Source: Clostridia bacterium (GTDB lineage Bacteria > Bacillota > Peptococcia > DRI-13 > SM3-B62). From it: DNA of 64,000 nucleotides. The DNA lies in the NCBI GenBank assembly GCA_018432615.1, contig JAHDSQ010000007.1:1-64000 (forward strand), read 5' to 3'. A model generated the notes under the pieces. That model was not told where the DNA came from, made no database searches, and saw only the letters and a program-made list of their open reading frames with translations. This document shows positions 16,884-25,544 of this stretch, piece after piece. Position numbers and translations under genes: made by a program. Numbering within the stretch: the first letter of the stretch is position 1; each line of letters begins with the position of its first letter.

Positions 16884-17975
16884 ATGCCGCTCAAGGGACA
16901 GGATGATTATGAAAAATCCGCAAGGTTAAAAAAGGGCGCTTTAATTATATCCCTGGTATTACTTCTGTTTATATCAATAATAGCGGCAGTTGTGCTAGGG
17001 GCTGCTTCGATTTCTATTAAGTCTGTCCTGGATGCGTTGCTCTCCCCCATCCCATTTTTCGATAATCTGTTCAAGGGTATCGATACTCCGGATATCCAGC
17101 GCGGTATCATAATTAGTCTGCGCCTTCCCAGAGTTGTGCAAGCTGCTATTGTAGGTGCCTCGTTGGCTGTGGCCGGAGCAGTCTTTCAAGGGCTGTTTCG
17201 CAATCCCATGGCTGATCCTTATGTCCTGGGGGTTTCTTCAGGGGCTGCCTTGGGAGCTGTATTGGCAATGTTGACAGGAGGATCGCTTTTTTTCGCCGGT
17301 TTCACGGCAGTGCCTCTCTTCGCCTTCGCCGGAGGGATTTTAACGATTACCTTGGTTTACTATATATCCCGGGTAGGAAAAGCCGTACCCGTTATGACCT
17401 TACTTTTGGCAGGGATTGCCGTCAGCGCTTTTCTTTCAGCCCTGGTCTCCCTGCTTACGTATTTTTCCGGAGAGAAACTGCACCAGGTGGTATTTTGGAT
17501 GATGGGGGGAGTCGGAGGTGCCGTATGGTCGAGGATAATGACCATGCTTCCTTATGTTTTAGTAGGATTTGCCTGTATTTATTATTATGCCGGGGAGTTG
17601 AACGTCTTGCTGTTGGGAGAAGAGACGGCCCGTCATTTGGGAGTGGATACGGAAAGGGTCAAAAAAATACTGTTGGCGGCAGCCTCCCTTCTTGTGGCGG
17701 CAGCCGTGTCCACCAGCGGTATTATTGGGTTTGTCGGTTTGGTGGTGCCCCACTTTATACGGTTGGCAGCGGGGCCTGACCACCGCATTTTATTACCTGC
17801 CTCGGCCCTTTTGGGAGCGAGCCTACTTATCATCGCCGATACTGTGGCACGTATTATTATAGCTCCGGCAGAGCTTCCGGTGGGGATCATCACAGCAATG
17901 GTTGGAGCTCCTATGTTCATTTATCTTCTCAAGAAAAGAAAAAAATTGCGCTATTTTAACAGCAACAGCAACTAG
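16884..17975 (+). CDS. btuC: Corrinoid ABC importer permease (FecCD family)
   Basis: About ten membrane helices in roughly 363 residues, with FecCD hallmarks RLPRVVQAAIVGASLAVAG, NPMADPYVLGVSSGAALGA and the coupling region GFVGLVVPHFIRL. The start is uncertain. ATG 16884 has GGAG 5 bases upstream, and TTG 16860 behind GAGGTG is an alternative. It lies between the binding protein and the ATPase genes, with short gaps. Confidence 0.92.
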   Translation: MPLKGQDDYEKSARLKKGALIISLVLLLFISIIAAVVLGAASISIKSVLDALLSPIPFFDNLFKGIDTPDIQRGIIISLRLPRVVQAAIVGASLAVAGAVFQGLFRNPMADPYVLGVSSGAALGAVLAMLTGGSLFFAGFTAVPLFAFAGGILTITLVYYISRVGKAVPVMTLLLAGIAVSAFLSALVSLLTYFSGEKLHQVVFWMMGGVGGAVWSRIMTMLPYVLVGFACIYYYAGELNVLLLGEETARHLGVDTERVKKILLAAASLLVAAAVSTSGIIGFVGLVVPHFIRLAAGPDHRILLPASALLGASLLIIADTVARIIIAPAELPVGIITAMVGAPMFIYLLKKRKKLRYFNSNSN

Positions 17976-17994
17976 AGATAACTAGGAGGCATAA

Positions 17995-19290
17995 ATGAGT
18001 TTAAACTTAAAGGTTCTTGGACTGACTTTGGAATATGATGCGGTTCCTATCCTGGACGGAATAGATTTTGAACTGCAAAAAGGAGAAATGGTAGCCCTTT
18101 TGGGCCCTAACGGAGCTGGAAAATCAAGCCTCTTGCGTTGTATCAGTGGGATCATAGAGCCGAAGGGAGGCTCTGTCTTTCTTAACGGGCGGGAAGCAGG
18201 CAGTCTGACTTCCGGGGAGATTGCCCGTCAGATGGCGGTAGTTCCCCAGGATACCGGTGTGGATTTTGATTTTACCGTAGAAGAAATTGTCCAAATGGGT
18301 AGGTTCCCATACCGCAAAGGTTTGCGTAAGAATGAAAAAAGTGACGAAGAAATTGTCCGTAACGCCCTGGAAACGACGGGAATTTTACCTCTGAGACATC
18401 GTTCGGCAGCAACCTTAAGCGGCGGGGAAAGGCAGCGGATGGTTTTTGCCAGGGCTTTATGCCAGGAACCTGAACTGCTCCTTTTGGATGAGCCTACTGC
18501 AAATTTGGACATCGGGTATCAGTGGGAATTATTAGAGGTGGTTTTAAGGCTTAATCGGGAAAAAGGTGTAACCATCATAGCGGCAATCCATGATTTAAAT
18601 CTGGCCGCCCTGTTTTTTCAACGATTCATATTATTATCCCAAGGTAAAATCCTTGCCGTCGGCAGGGGTGAAGAAGTTCTGACAAAAAGCAACATCTTAA
18701 CTTCTTATGGAGTGCCGGCTCAAGTTTTTCGTCATCCTCTTCACGGACGCCTGCAGGTAAGTGTGAGTAAAGAGAAAATGAGTACGGAGAATGCGGGCAA
18801 AGAGGGTAAGAACGAAAGAGTCCACATCATAGGTGGCGGAAGTGAGGCTTTACCTGTTTTAGAAGCCCTGTGGGAAAAAGGTTATTCCTTATCCCTGGGG
18901 CCTGTCAGTAATGAGGATAGCGGTAGTCATTTCGCCCGCTTTCTAGGCTTTCCCGTGATTGAAAACCCGCCATTTTCGGGAATCAATGCTGAAGTTTACG
19001 AAGAACATTTAAAAGTCATGAAGGAAGTAAAATGCGTTGTTTTACCTCCTATTCCTTTCGGAGAAGGGAATATTCGCAACCTTGAGGCCATGGTGGAAGC
19101 CGTTGCCCAGGGTGTGCCGGGGATAGTGCTGGGGGACCACGGGGAGGATAAAGATTTTACCGGTGGTAAGGCAGCAGCACTATTGGAACAAATGAAAGAA
19201 AAGGGAGCTCTTTTCGTTAATGACATTGAAGACGTTCTTTTATATATGAAAGGCTGTGGAAACGAATACTTTATGAAAAGGAATAAGTGA
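17995..19290 (+). CDS. btuD: Corrinoid ABC importer ATPase with unusual C-terminal extension
   Basis: The ATPase part (about residues 1-255) has Walker A GPNGAGKSS, signature LSGGERQR, Walker B LLLLDEPTANLD and a switch histidine (AAIHDLN). BtuD/FecE-type ATPases usually end there. This protein continues to 431 residues with a second domain (about 275-425: VHIIGGGSEALPVLEAL, VVLPPIPFGEGNIRNLEA, GIVLGDHGED). That domain has a Rossmann-like look and no function I can name. A corrinoid or nucleotide sensing role would be speculation. It ends five bases from the convergent exporter gene. Confidence 0.9.
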   Translation: MSLNLKVLGLTLEYDAVPILDGIDFELQKGEMVALLGPNGAGKSSLLRCISGIIEPKGGSVFLNGREAGSLTSGEIARQMAVVPQDTGVDFDFTVEEIVQMGRFPYRKGLRKNEKSDEEIVRNALETTGILPLRHRSAATLSGGERQRMVFARALCQEPELLLLDEPTANLDIGYQWELLEVVLRLNREKGVTIIAAIHDLNLAALFFQRFILLSQGKILAVGRGEEVLTKSNILTSYGVPAQVFRHPLHGRLQVSVSKEKMSTENAGKEGKNERVHIIGGGSEALPVLEALWEKGYSLSLGPVSNEDSGSHFARFLGFPVIENPPFSGINAEVYEEHLKVMKEVKCVVLPPIPFGEGNIRNLEAMVEAVAQGVPGIVLGDHGEDKDFTGGKAAALLEQMKEKGALFVNDIEDVLLYMKGCGNEYFMKRNK

Positions 19291-19309
19291 ATATTTCAAG
19301 CCTGACCCC
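19282..19309 (-). repeat. Dispersed 28-bp repeat, copy 1 (overlaps the exporter stop codon)
   Basis: On the minus strand GGGGTCAGGCTTGAA followed by ATATTCACTTATT. It matches 46740-46767 with two differences over 28 bases. The core GGCTTGAAATATTC also forms the arms of the hairpin at 50497-50534. In this copy it supplies the last codons (GQA, stop) of the ABC exporter gene. Confidence 0.6.
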
Positions 19310-21203
19310 CTGTTCCGGTATAGAGTTGATAATATTTACCCTTTTCATTAAGCAACTTTTCATGGCTGCCTCGTTCGATGATACGGCCTTGCTCCAACAC
19401 CATAATGACATCGGAGTTCTGTATGGTGGACAACCGGTGGGCGATAACGAATACCGTCCTGTCCTGCATCAGAGAATCCATACCGCGCTGCACGATAGCC
19501 TCGGTGCGGGTGTCGATGGAGGAGGTGGCTTCGTCTAAAATCATGACGGGCGGGTCGGCTACTGCGGCACGGGCGATGGAGAGAAGCTGTCTTTGACCTT
19601 GTGATAATCCGCTGCCATCACCTGACAGAACGGTGGCATAGCCCCGAGGAAGCATACGGATAAAGCTGTCCGCGTTGGCAAGTTTTGCTGCCGCGATACA
19701 CTCATCATCGGAGGCTGCGAGGTTGCCGTAGCGGATGTTATCCAGCACGGTTCCCGTAAACAGGTTGACATCCTGTAAGACCATACCAAGAGAGCGGCGC
19801 AAATCCGCTTTTTTGATTTTGTTGATATTGATGCCGTCATAACGGATTTTGCCGTCTGCAATGTCATAAAAGCGATTAATAAGATTAGTTATGGTCGTTT
19901 TGCCGGCGCCGGTCGCCCCGACAAAGGCAATCTTTTGTCCGAATTCGGCGTAAAGGGTAATGTCGTGCAAAACCGGCTTGTTTTCCTCGTAGCTGAAATC
20001 CACATTGTAAAAGCGTACTTCGCCTTTCAACTTGGTGTAGGTAACTATACCGTCAGCCTGTGGATGTTTCCAGGCCCAAAGCCCCGTACTTTCATTGGTT
20101 TCGGTCATAATGCCGTTTTCATATTTGGCTTTGACAAGGGTTACATGGCCGTCGTCGGTCTCGCTTTTTTCATCCATCAGCTTGAAGATACGCTCAGCAC
20201 CCGCAAGTGCCATGACAATCGAATTTATCTGCTGCGATACCTGAGCAATAGGGTGAATAAAGATGCGGGAAAGCTGTAAGAAAGAAGCGATCATACCCAG
20301 CGAGACAAAATTTTTGCCCGTAAGCCCGATATTAGTCACACCGGCAATTGCCATCGCCCCTCCCGCAACTGCAAGTAGTACGTAGAGGATGTAGCCCAGG
20401 TTGTTCATGATCGGCATCAGGATATTTGCATATTTGTTGGCTTTGGTGGCGTTATCGCAAAGGTTATCGTTTTTCAGATCAAAGGTTTCTTTTGCTTTTT
20501 TTTCGTGGCAGAAAACCTTGATGACCTTTTGGCCGTTTACCATCTCTTCAATGTATCCATTCAGATCACCAATGGATGCTTGCTGTTTTATGAAATATTG
20601 GCGGCTCTTGTTCGCGATCTTGCTGATGACTTTCGTCATGATAAAGATAGTTATAACGACCAAAAGTGTCAGCCAAACGCTCAAATACAGCATAGCAAAG
20701 AATACGGCGATAATTGTAACAAGAGAAGAAAAGACTTGGGGAATACTGATAGTGAGCATTTGACGCAGCGTATCGGCATCGTTTGTATAATGACTCATTA
20801 AGTCACCGTGGGTGTGAGTGTCATAATACTCAATGGGTAAGGTTTGCATGTGTGAGAACATTTGGTCACGTATCTTTTTGAGAATGCCCTGGGCGATATC
20901 AACCATAACACGATTGTAAAATAGTGTTGCCAAAACGCCGACGAGATAAATAAATCCCATCAAGATGATGATATGCAGAAGTCCGGAAAAATCGGGAACC
21001 GCTTCAATCAAAAGTGGGGTAATGTAATCGTCGATAAGTGTTTGTAAAAACAAAGAGGATACAACGCTTACGGCGGCGCTTATAACAATACAGACAAGTA
21101 CGAAAATGAATCGCACTTTGTATGCCCTTAAATACGAAAGCAGTCGTTTTATTGTTGTCGTATTCATTTTCCTTTTTGGTATATTCGGGCTTTGTTCACT
21201 CAT
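19296..21203 (-). CDS. Heterodimeric ABC exporter, subunit with the canonical ATP site
   Basis: A 635-residue half-transporter: six membrane helices (about 25-330) and a nucleotide-binding domain with Walker A GATGAGKTT, signature LSQGQRQ, Walker B VMILDEATSSID (catalytic Glu present) and switch His in IAHRL. About 35 extra residues lie between the membrane and ATPase domains (KSETDDGHVTLVKAKYENG), as in several Firmicutes YfiC-type subunits. ATG 21203 overlaps the stop of the partner gene by 8 bases. Probable multidrug or lipid exporter. Confidence 0.88.
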   Translation of the reverse strand: MSEQSPNIPKRKMNTTTIKRLLSYLRAYKVRFIFVLVCIVISAAVSVVSSLFLQTLIDDYITPLLIEAVPDFSGLLHIIILMGFIYLVGVLATLFYNRVMVDIAQGILKKIRDQMFSHMQTLPIEYYDTHTHGDLMSHYTNDADTLRQMLTISIPQVFSSLVTIIAVFFAMLYLSVWLTLLVVITIFIMTKVISKIANKSRQYFIKQQASIGDLNGYIEEMVNGQKVIKVFCHEKKAKETFDLKNDNLCDNATKANKYANILMPIMNNLGYILYVLLAVAGGAMAIAGVTNIGLTGKNFVSLGMIASFLQLSRIFIHPIAQVSQQINSIVMALAGAERIFKLMDEKSETDDGHVTLVKAKYENGIMTETNESTGLWAWKHPQADGIVTYTKLKGEVRFYNVDFSYEENKPVLHDITLYAEFGQKIAFVGATGAGKTTITNLINRFYDIADGKIRYDGININKIKKADLRRSLGMVLQDVNLFTGTVLDNIRYGNLAASDDECIAAAKLANADSFIRMLPRGYATVLSGDGSGLSQGQRQLLSIARAAVADPPVMILDEATSSIDTRTEAIVQRGMDSLMQDRTVFVIAHRLSTIQNSDVIMVLEQGRIIERGSHEKLLNEKGKYYQLYTGTGGQA

Positions 21204-22950
21204 TGATGACGCCTCCCTTGGCTTGCGACTCGTAGACCTCACGGTAAATCGAGCTTCTTTGCATCAGTTCATCGTGGGTTCCTATAGCGCTGATTTTACC
21301 GTCATCCATAACGACAATTCTATCGGCATCTATGACGGAAGAGACACGTTGGGCGATGACGATTTTTGTTGTGCCGGGGATATTCTCCTTTAACCCATAA
21401 CGAATCAGGGCCTCTGTTCTGATGTCAACTGCGCTTGTTGAATCGTCTAAAATGAGGATTTTGGGTTTCTTTAGAAGTGCACGGGCAATACAAAGCCGTT
21501 GTTTTTGGCCCCCCGATACATTTGTACCGCCTTGTTCGAGATGGGTTTCGTAGCCGTTGGGAAAGCTTTGGATAAAATCATGCGCCCGGGCAAGCCTGCA
21601 AGCCTGGATAAGTTCTTCGTCGGAAACGTTTTCGTTACCCCAACGTAGGTTTTCTTTGATGGTACCGGAAAACAGTACGTTTTTTTGCAGCACCATAGCA
21701 ACCTCGTTACGCAGTGTCTCGAGATCGTACTCACGTACATCGATGCCGCCAACGGTAACCCGTCCGGACACTACATCATAAAGACGGGGGATGAGCTGCA
21801 CTAGGCTTGTTTTGGCCGAACCTGTACTCCCAAGGATGCCGATGGTTTCACCTGATTTTATTGAAAGATTGATGTTATCAAGGCAAAGCTTGTCGGCGTT
21901 TTTAGCGTAACTAAAATTAACGCCCTCAAAACATATGTCACCGTTTTGAACCGACGTAACGGGATTTGCGCAGTTTTTGAGGTCGCTTTCTTCGTTTGTC
22001 AACTCGACTATTCTTGCTGCTGAGGCACGGGAGATGGTGATCATTACGAGCACCATTGAAATCATCATGAGGCTTGTTAAAATCTGTATGGCATAAGTAA
22101 TGAGACTCAAAAGCTGTCCTGTGCTGAGACCTGCATCGGGATTACCGCCGCCGGCCACAATTATTCTTGCTCCGAACCAGGAAACCAACAGCATACAAGC
22201 GTACATGCAAAACTGCATCAGCGGCATATTAAAGGCGATCAGCTTTTCCGCCTTTGAAAAATCAGCGTATATTTCACCTGAAATGGCCTCGAATTTCTTT
22301 TTCTCGAAATCCTCACGGGTGAAGGACTTGACCACTCGAATCCCTCGTAGGTTCTCGCTGACCGCGCTATTGAGCTTGTCGTAGGTCTTGAAGACTCGTA
22401 TGAAAATCGGGTACGCGTTCTTGATTATCAAATACAGCCCGGCACCCAGAAGCGGGACGGAAGCCAGAAAAATAAGGGAGAGTCTTGCGTTTATCCCGAA
22501 GGAGACTGCAAGGGCAAATATCATCATAATAGGTGCACGGACCGCCAGACGAATAACCATCTGATAGGCCAGTTGTACATTAGTGACGTCTGTTGTCAGC
22601 CGTGTGACAATACTTGCCGTTGAGAGCTTATCGATATTGGAAAACGAAAAATTCTGCACATTATAGTACATATCACGGCGCAGATTCCGTGCAAAGCCTG
22701 CCGACGCGGTAGCGGCGCTTTTTCCCGCAAAAGCGCCGAAAACCAGTGAAAGAAGGGCTGAGAGTAAAAGAGCTGTGCCCATTTTGAGGATATAAGTCAT
22801 GTTTCCCTGATCAATGCCGAAATCGATCAGATTGGCCATCAAAAGGGGAATGATAATTTCCAATACCACTTCCAGCACCACATAAACAGCGGTGAGGAGG
22901 GAGTCTTTTTTATATTGTCGTATACAGCTCATGAGCTTTTTTATTATCAT
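21196..22950 (-). CDS. Heterodimeric ABC exporter, subunit with degenerate ATP site
   Basis: A 584-residue half-transporter with six helices and an ATPase domain that departs from consensus. Walker A is GSTGSAKT (Ala for the usual Gly before Lys), Walker B is ILILDDSTSAVD (Asp for catalytic Glu), and the switch histidine is replaced by Gln in IAQRV. This is the pattern of the non-catalytic half in BmrCD-, TmrAB- or TM287/288-like exporters. ATG 22950 follows TGGAGG at 9 bases. It is translated just before its partner. Confidence 0.88.
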   Translation of the reverse strand: MIIKKLMSCIRQYKKDSLLTAVYVVLEVVLEIIIPLLMANLIDFGIDQGNMTYILKMGTALLLSALLSLVFGAFAGKSAATASAGFARNLRRDMYYNVQNFSFSNIDKLSTASIVTRLTTDVTNVQLAYQMVIRLAVRAPIMMIFALAVSFGINARLSLIFLASVPLLGAGLYLIIKNAYPIFIRVFKTYDKLNSAVSENLRGIRVVKSFTREDFEKKKFEAISGEIYADFSKAEKLIAFNMPLMQFCMYACMLLVSWFGARIIVAGGGNPDAGLSTGQLLSLITYAIQILTSLMMISMVLVMITISRASAARIVELTNEESDLKNCANPVTSVQNGDICFEGVNFSYAKNADKLCLDNINLSIKSGETIGILGSTGSAKTSLVQLIPRLYDVVSGRVTVGGIDVREYDLETLRNEVAMVLQKNVLFSGTIKENLRWGNENVSDEELIQACRLARAHDFIQSFPNGYETHLEQGGTNVSGGQKQRLCIARALLKKPKILILDDSTSAVDIRTEALIRYGLKENIPGTTKIVIAQRVSSVIDADRIVVMDDGKISAIGTHDELMQRSSIYREVYESQAKGGVINE

Positions 22951-23032
22951 GTAATGTTTGCCTCCATTTGGATCATAGCACGCCGGAATCATTAGCTTTC
23001 TATGATGTTCTGATAAATCGTTTCAACAAAAT

Positions 23033-23061
23033 AATTTCTGCTGATAAGACAAGCAGAAATT
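23033..23061 (-). terminator. AT-rich hairpin downstream of the DUF368 gene
   Basis: AATTTCTGCT (23033-23042) pairs perfectly with AGCAGAAATT (23052-23061). Read on the minus strand it follows the DUF368 stop and is followed by ATTTTGTT, so it may terminate that gene. It also lies about 80-110 bases before the exporter start, where an operator is the alternative. Confidence 0.5.
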
Positions 23062-23097
23062 GTAAGGAGAACTGATTTTAAGATGCAAACGTATATC

Positions 23098-23874
23098 TCA
23101 GTTCTGATGTTGATTCTTAGCATCCCACTTCCAGACAAGCAGGAAGCCAAGAACAGTCGGAATGACAAAGGACAGGGGATTGTCCAGAGTGTTTGGCAGA
23201 AAAACTCTGCTTGACCCGATGATCAATCCCACAAAGAGCCAGCTGAGAAAAGATCTGTGGCGGGAATAGACCTTATCCAAAGCATTGGAAAGGGTCACTA
23301 TGCCAATAACAGACCCCAGACCAAAAATGCCTAAAGTCAGCCAGTTAAATTCCGCTAAGGCCAACATGATATCTTCGTAGATACCCATCAGTATCAAAAC
23401 GGCGGAACCCGGAATTCCCGGCAGGATCATGGCAGCGCTGGCCACCGCTCCTCCCGCAAAAAAAAGAAACTTATTGGGAGCTACTGGTGATATTGTTCCC
23501 AAATCGCCAATATTGGCAGTTGAAAAGGCAATGATAAAACCGATAAAAAAGGCCGTCAGGTGTTTGAGATTCGGGCGGTAATTTTCTCCCAGCACAGTCT
23601 TGACCGAAGCAAGTATGCAACCGAACAAAAAGGCTAAGATCACATCGGAATTATACCTGAACAACCAGGCAAAAATCCAGCCGCTAAGGAGAATACCTCC
23701 TCCCATTCCGATTAAAAAGGGCAACCACGGTATCAATATCAAGCGAGAAAGGTCTCTGACCAGCTTTTCATATAATCCCAGAACCAAAAGCACAGTACCG
23801 CCGCTTATTCCAGGCAATATAACTATTAATCCTATTAACGCGCCTTTAAAAAATTTTTTAATTGGTATTGTCAT
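23098..23874 (-). CDS. DUF368 polyprenyl-phosphate transporter family protein
   Basis: A 258-residue polytopic membrane protein with the family's repeated motifs: GLIVILPGISGGTVLLVLG at the N-terminus and AAMILPGIPGSAVLILMG in the middle. DUF368 (PopT) proteins have been linked to recycling undecaprenyl phosphate across the membrane for cell-wall and polysaccharide synthesis. Assignment rests on these two signatures. It is transcribed alone, away from the liv operon. Confidence 0.88.
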   Translation of the reverse strand: MTIPIKKFFKGALIGLIVILPGISGGTVLLVLGLYEKLVRDLSRLILIPWLPFLIGMGGGILLSGWIFAWLFRYNSDVILAFLFGCILASVKTVLGENYRPNLKHLTAFFIGFIIAFSTANIGDLGTISPVAPNKFLFFAGGAVASAAMILPGIPGSAVLILMGIYEDIMLALAEFNWLTLGIFGLGSVIGIVTLSNALDKVYSRHRSFLSWLFVGLIIGSSRVFLPNTLDNPLSFVIPTVLGFLLVWKWDAKNQHQN

Positions 23875-24038
23875 GATTCTTTACTCCTGTCGTTGTACCA
23901 ACATAATCTTAACAACGACATTGTAGCATTTTATTCTGAAAGTGCAAAGCAAATACTAAGTGAATAGTAACCTTGATTCACGGTTGTTGAACAAACGTAT
24001 GAACGCGTGAGTTGCACACAATGTGGTGCCATAGTTAC

Positions 24039-24067
24039 TTGACATAAAGGGCCTCGAGGACTACAAT
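24039..24067 (+). promoter_or_regulatory. Promoter of the liv operon
   Basis: TTGACA (24039-24044), a 17-base spacer and TACAAT (24062-24067). The leader from the predicted start point to livJ is about 140 bases. The rest of the gap back to 23875 shows nothing I can assign. Confidence 0.75.
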
Positions 24068-24083
24068 ATAATACGATATTATT

Positions 24084-24141
24084 TATTATTTGAGTGCCTG
24101 ATTGCTGTCTGCTGTGTACGCGCATCTCGCCTCAAATAATA
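24084..24141 (+). repeat. 11-bp inverted repeat in the liv leader
   Basis: TATTATTTGAG (24084-24094) and CTCAAATAATA (24131-24141) are perfect complements about 36 bases apart, inside the untranslated leader. The stem could enclose a regulatory structure. No T-run follows, so it is not a standard terminator. No known riboswitch core was recognised. Confidence 0.55.
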
Positions 24142-24214
24142 GGTGTCGTTCTTATAGACGATATCTTCACAGACCGGAAATACACATATAAATCTATTAT
24201 AAGGAGAATGCAAA

Positions 24215-25402
24215 ATGAAAAAAATATTCTGTGTCTTTATATCTTTTGTCCTGATTATTGGACTTCTGTCAGGTTGCGGCGGCTCAGATAGCGCTTCTTC
24301 CGGGGATGACAATTCAACCGGCAAAAATGAAGAACCGGTTGCAGTCGCCTTTAAGCTTGGTGGAACCGGTCCTTTGACCGGCGGTGCAGCCATATACGGT
24401 AATGCAGCTAAGAATGGCGCACAGATTGCTGTTGAGGAGATTAATGCCCAAGGTGGCATTAAGTTCGAACTCAAATATGAAGACGATGAGCATGATGCTG
24501 AGAAGGCCGTTAATGCCTATAATAAACTGAAGGACTGGGGTATCCAGATTTCTCTCGGTTCCGTAACAAGTACGCCCGGTGTGGCCACCAGCGCCGAGAC
24601 TTTTTCTGACCGTATCTTCGCACTTACTCCCTCAGCTTCAGCTACCGCTGTCATTGAGGGCAAGGACAACGTGTATCAGATGTGCTTTGCCGACCCCAAC
24701 CAGGGCTCAGCTTCCGCTCAGTATATTGTTGATAAAAAGCTCGGTACAAAAATTGCGGTTATATACAAGAACGACGATGTATATTCCAAGGGAATCTACA
24801 ACACTTTCGCAAGTAAGGCCAAAGAATTGAACCTGGAGATTGTCTCTACAACCACCTTTACCGAGGATAGCCAGACCGATTTTTCCGTTCAACTGGCCGA
24901 TGCCAAGAAAAATGGCGCTGACCTGATTTTCCTGCCCATGTATTATACCCCGGCTTCACTGATACTACAGCAGGCCAAGTCCATAGGCTATGATCCCAAG
25001 TACTTCGGTGTGGACGGTATGGACGGCATCTTGACTCTGGAGAACTTTGACACCTCCCTGGCCGAGGGTGTTATGCTGTTGACACCCTTTAATGCCGACT
25101 CTACCGATGAGCGCACGGTCAGCTTCGTTAAAAAATACAAGGAGCTCTTTAACGAGACTCCCAATCAGTTCGCAGCCGATGGTTACGACTGCGTGTACGC
25201 CTACAAGGAAGCCCTGGAGACTGCAGGCTGCACCCCTGACATGAGCGCCGCTGATATCTGCGAGAAAATGGTCGAAGCATTTCCTAACATTACCTTCGAC
25301 GGGCTTACCGGAGAGGGCGTAACTTGGGCTGATACCGGAGAAGTTTCAAAGAGTCCTAAGGGTATGGTCATAGAAAATGGTGCTTACGTCGGTATGGACT
25401 GA
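24215..25402 (+). CDS. livJ: Branched-chain amino-acid type ABC substrate-binding lipoprotein
   Basis: A 395-residue Leu/Ile/Val-binding family protein with lipobox LLSGC (Cys21), followed by a Ser/Gly/Asp-rich linker and the two-lobed periplasmic-binding fold (GPLTGGAAIYGNAAKNGAQ, NAYNKLKDWG, YYTPASLILQQAK). It captures the substrate for LivHMGF. Ligand specificity within the family (branched amino acids, other amino acids, amides or urea) cannot be read here. AAGGAG precedes the ATG. Codon use is visibly richer in GAG, CTG and GCC than in flanking genes. Confidence 0.92.
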   Translation: MKKIFCVFISFVLIIGLLSGCGGSDSASSGDDNSTGKNEEPVAVAFKLGGTGPLTGGAAIYGNAAKNGAQIAVEEINAQGGIKFELKYEDDEHDAEKAVNAYNKLKDWGIQISLGSVTSTPGVATSAETFSDRIFALTPSASATAVIEGKDNVYQMCFADPNQGSASAQYIVDKKLGTKIAVIYKNDDVYSKGIYNTFASKAKELNLEIVSTTTFTEDSQTDFSVQLADAKKNGADLIFLPMYYTPASLILQQAKSIGYDPKYFGVDGMDGILTLENFDTSLAEGVMLLTPFNADSTDERTVSFVKKYKELFNETPNQFAADGYDCVYAYKEALETAGCTPDMSAADICEKMVEAFPNITFDGLTGEGVTWADTGEVSKSPKGMVIENGAYVGMD

Positions 25403-25432
25403 TTATCTATCGCCCTTTCAAATGGTTTATTG

Positions 25433-25464
25433 AGAGGGCTGTCGAGCAAACTCGGCAGCCCTCT
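25433..25464 (+). terminator. Strong hairpin between livJ and livH
   Basis: 14-bp arms (25433-25446 and 25451-25464) with one G-U pair and a CAAA loop. The tail (ATTCATTG) is not a proper T-run, so it may act as a partial terminator or protect the livJ message, giving more binding protein than permease. Confidence 0.65.
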
Positions 25465-25544
25465 ATTCATTGCTAAAGTAGAGATAATATCATTCTGTCA
25501 GCTCTTATTTGGGCATGTCCAAACGAAATAAAGGTGTGTGTGTT

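Noticed and set aside
19935-21393. Several plus-strand frames opposite the ABC exporter genes
   Set aside because: They lie wholly within well-supported minus-strand ATPase and membrane-domain sequence.
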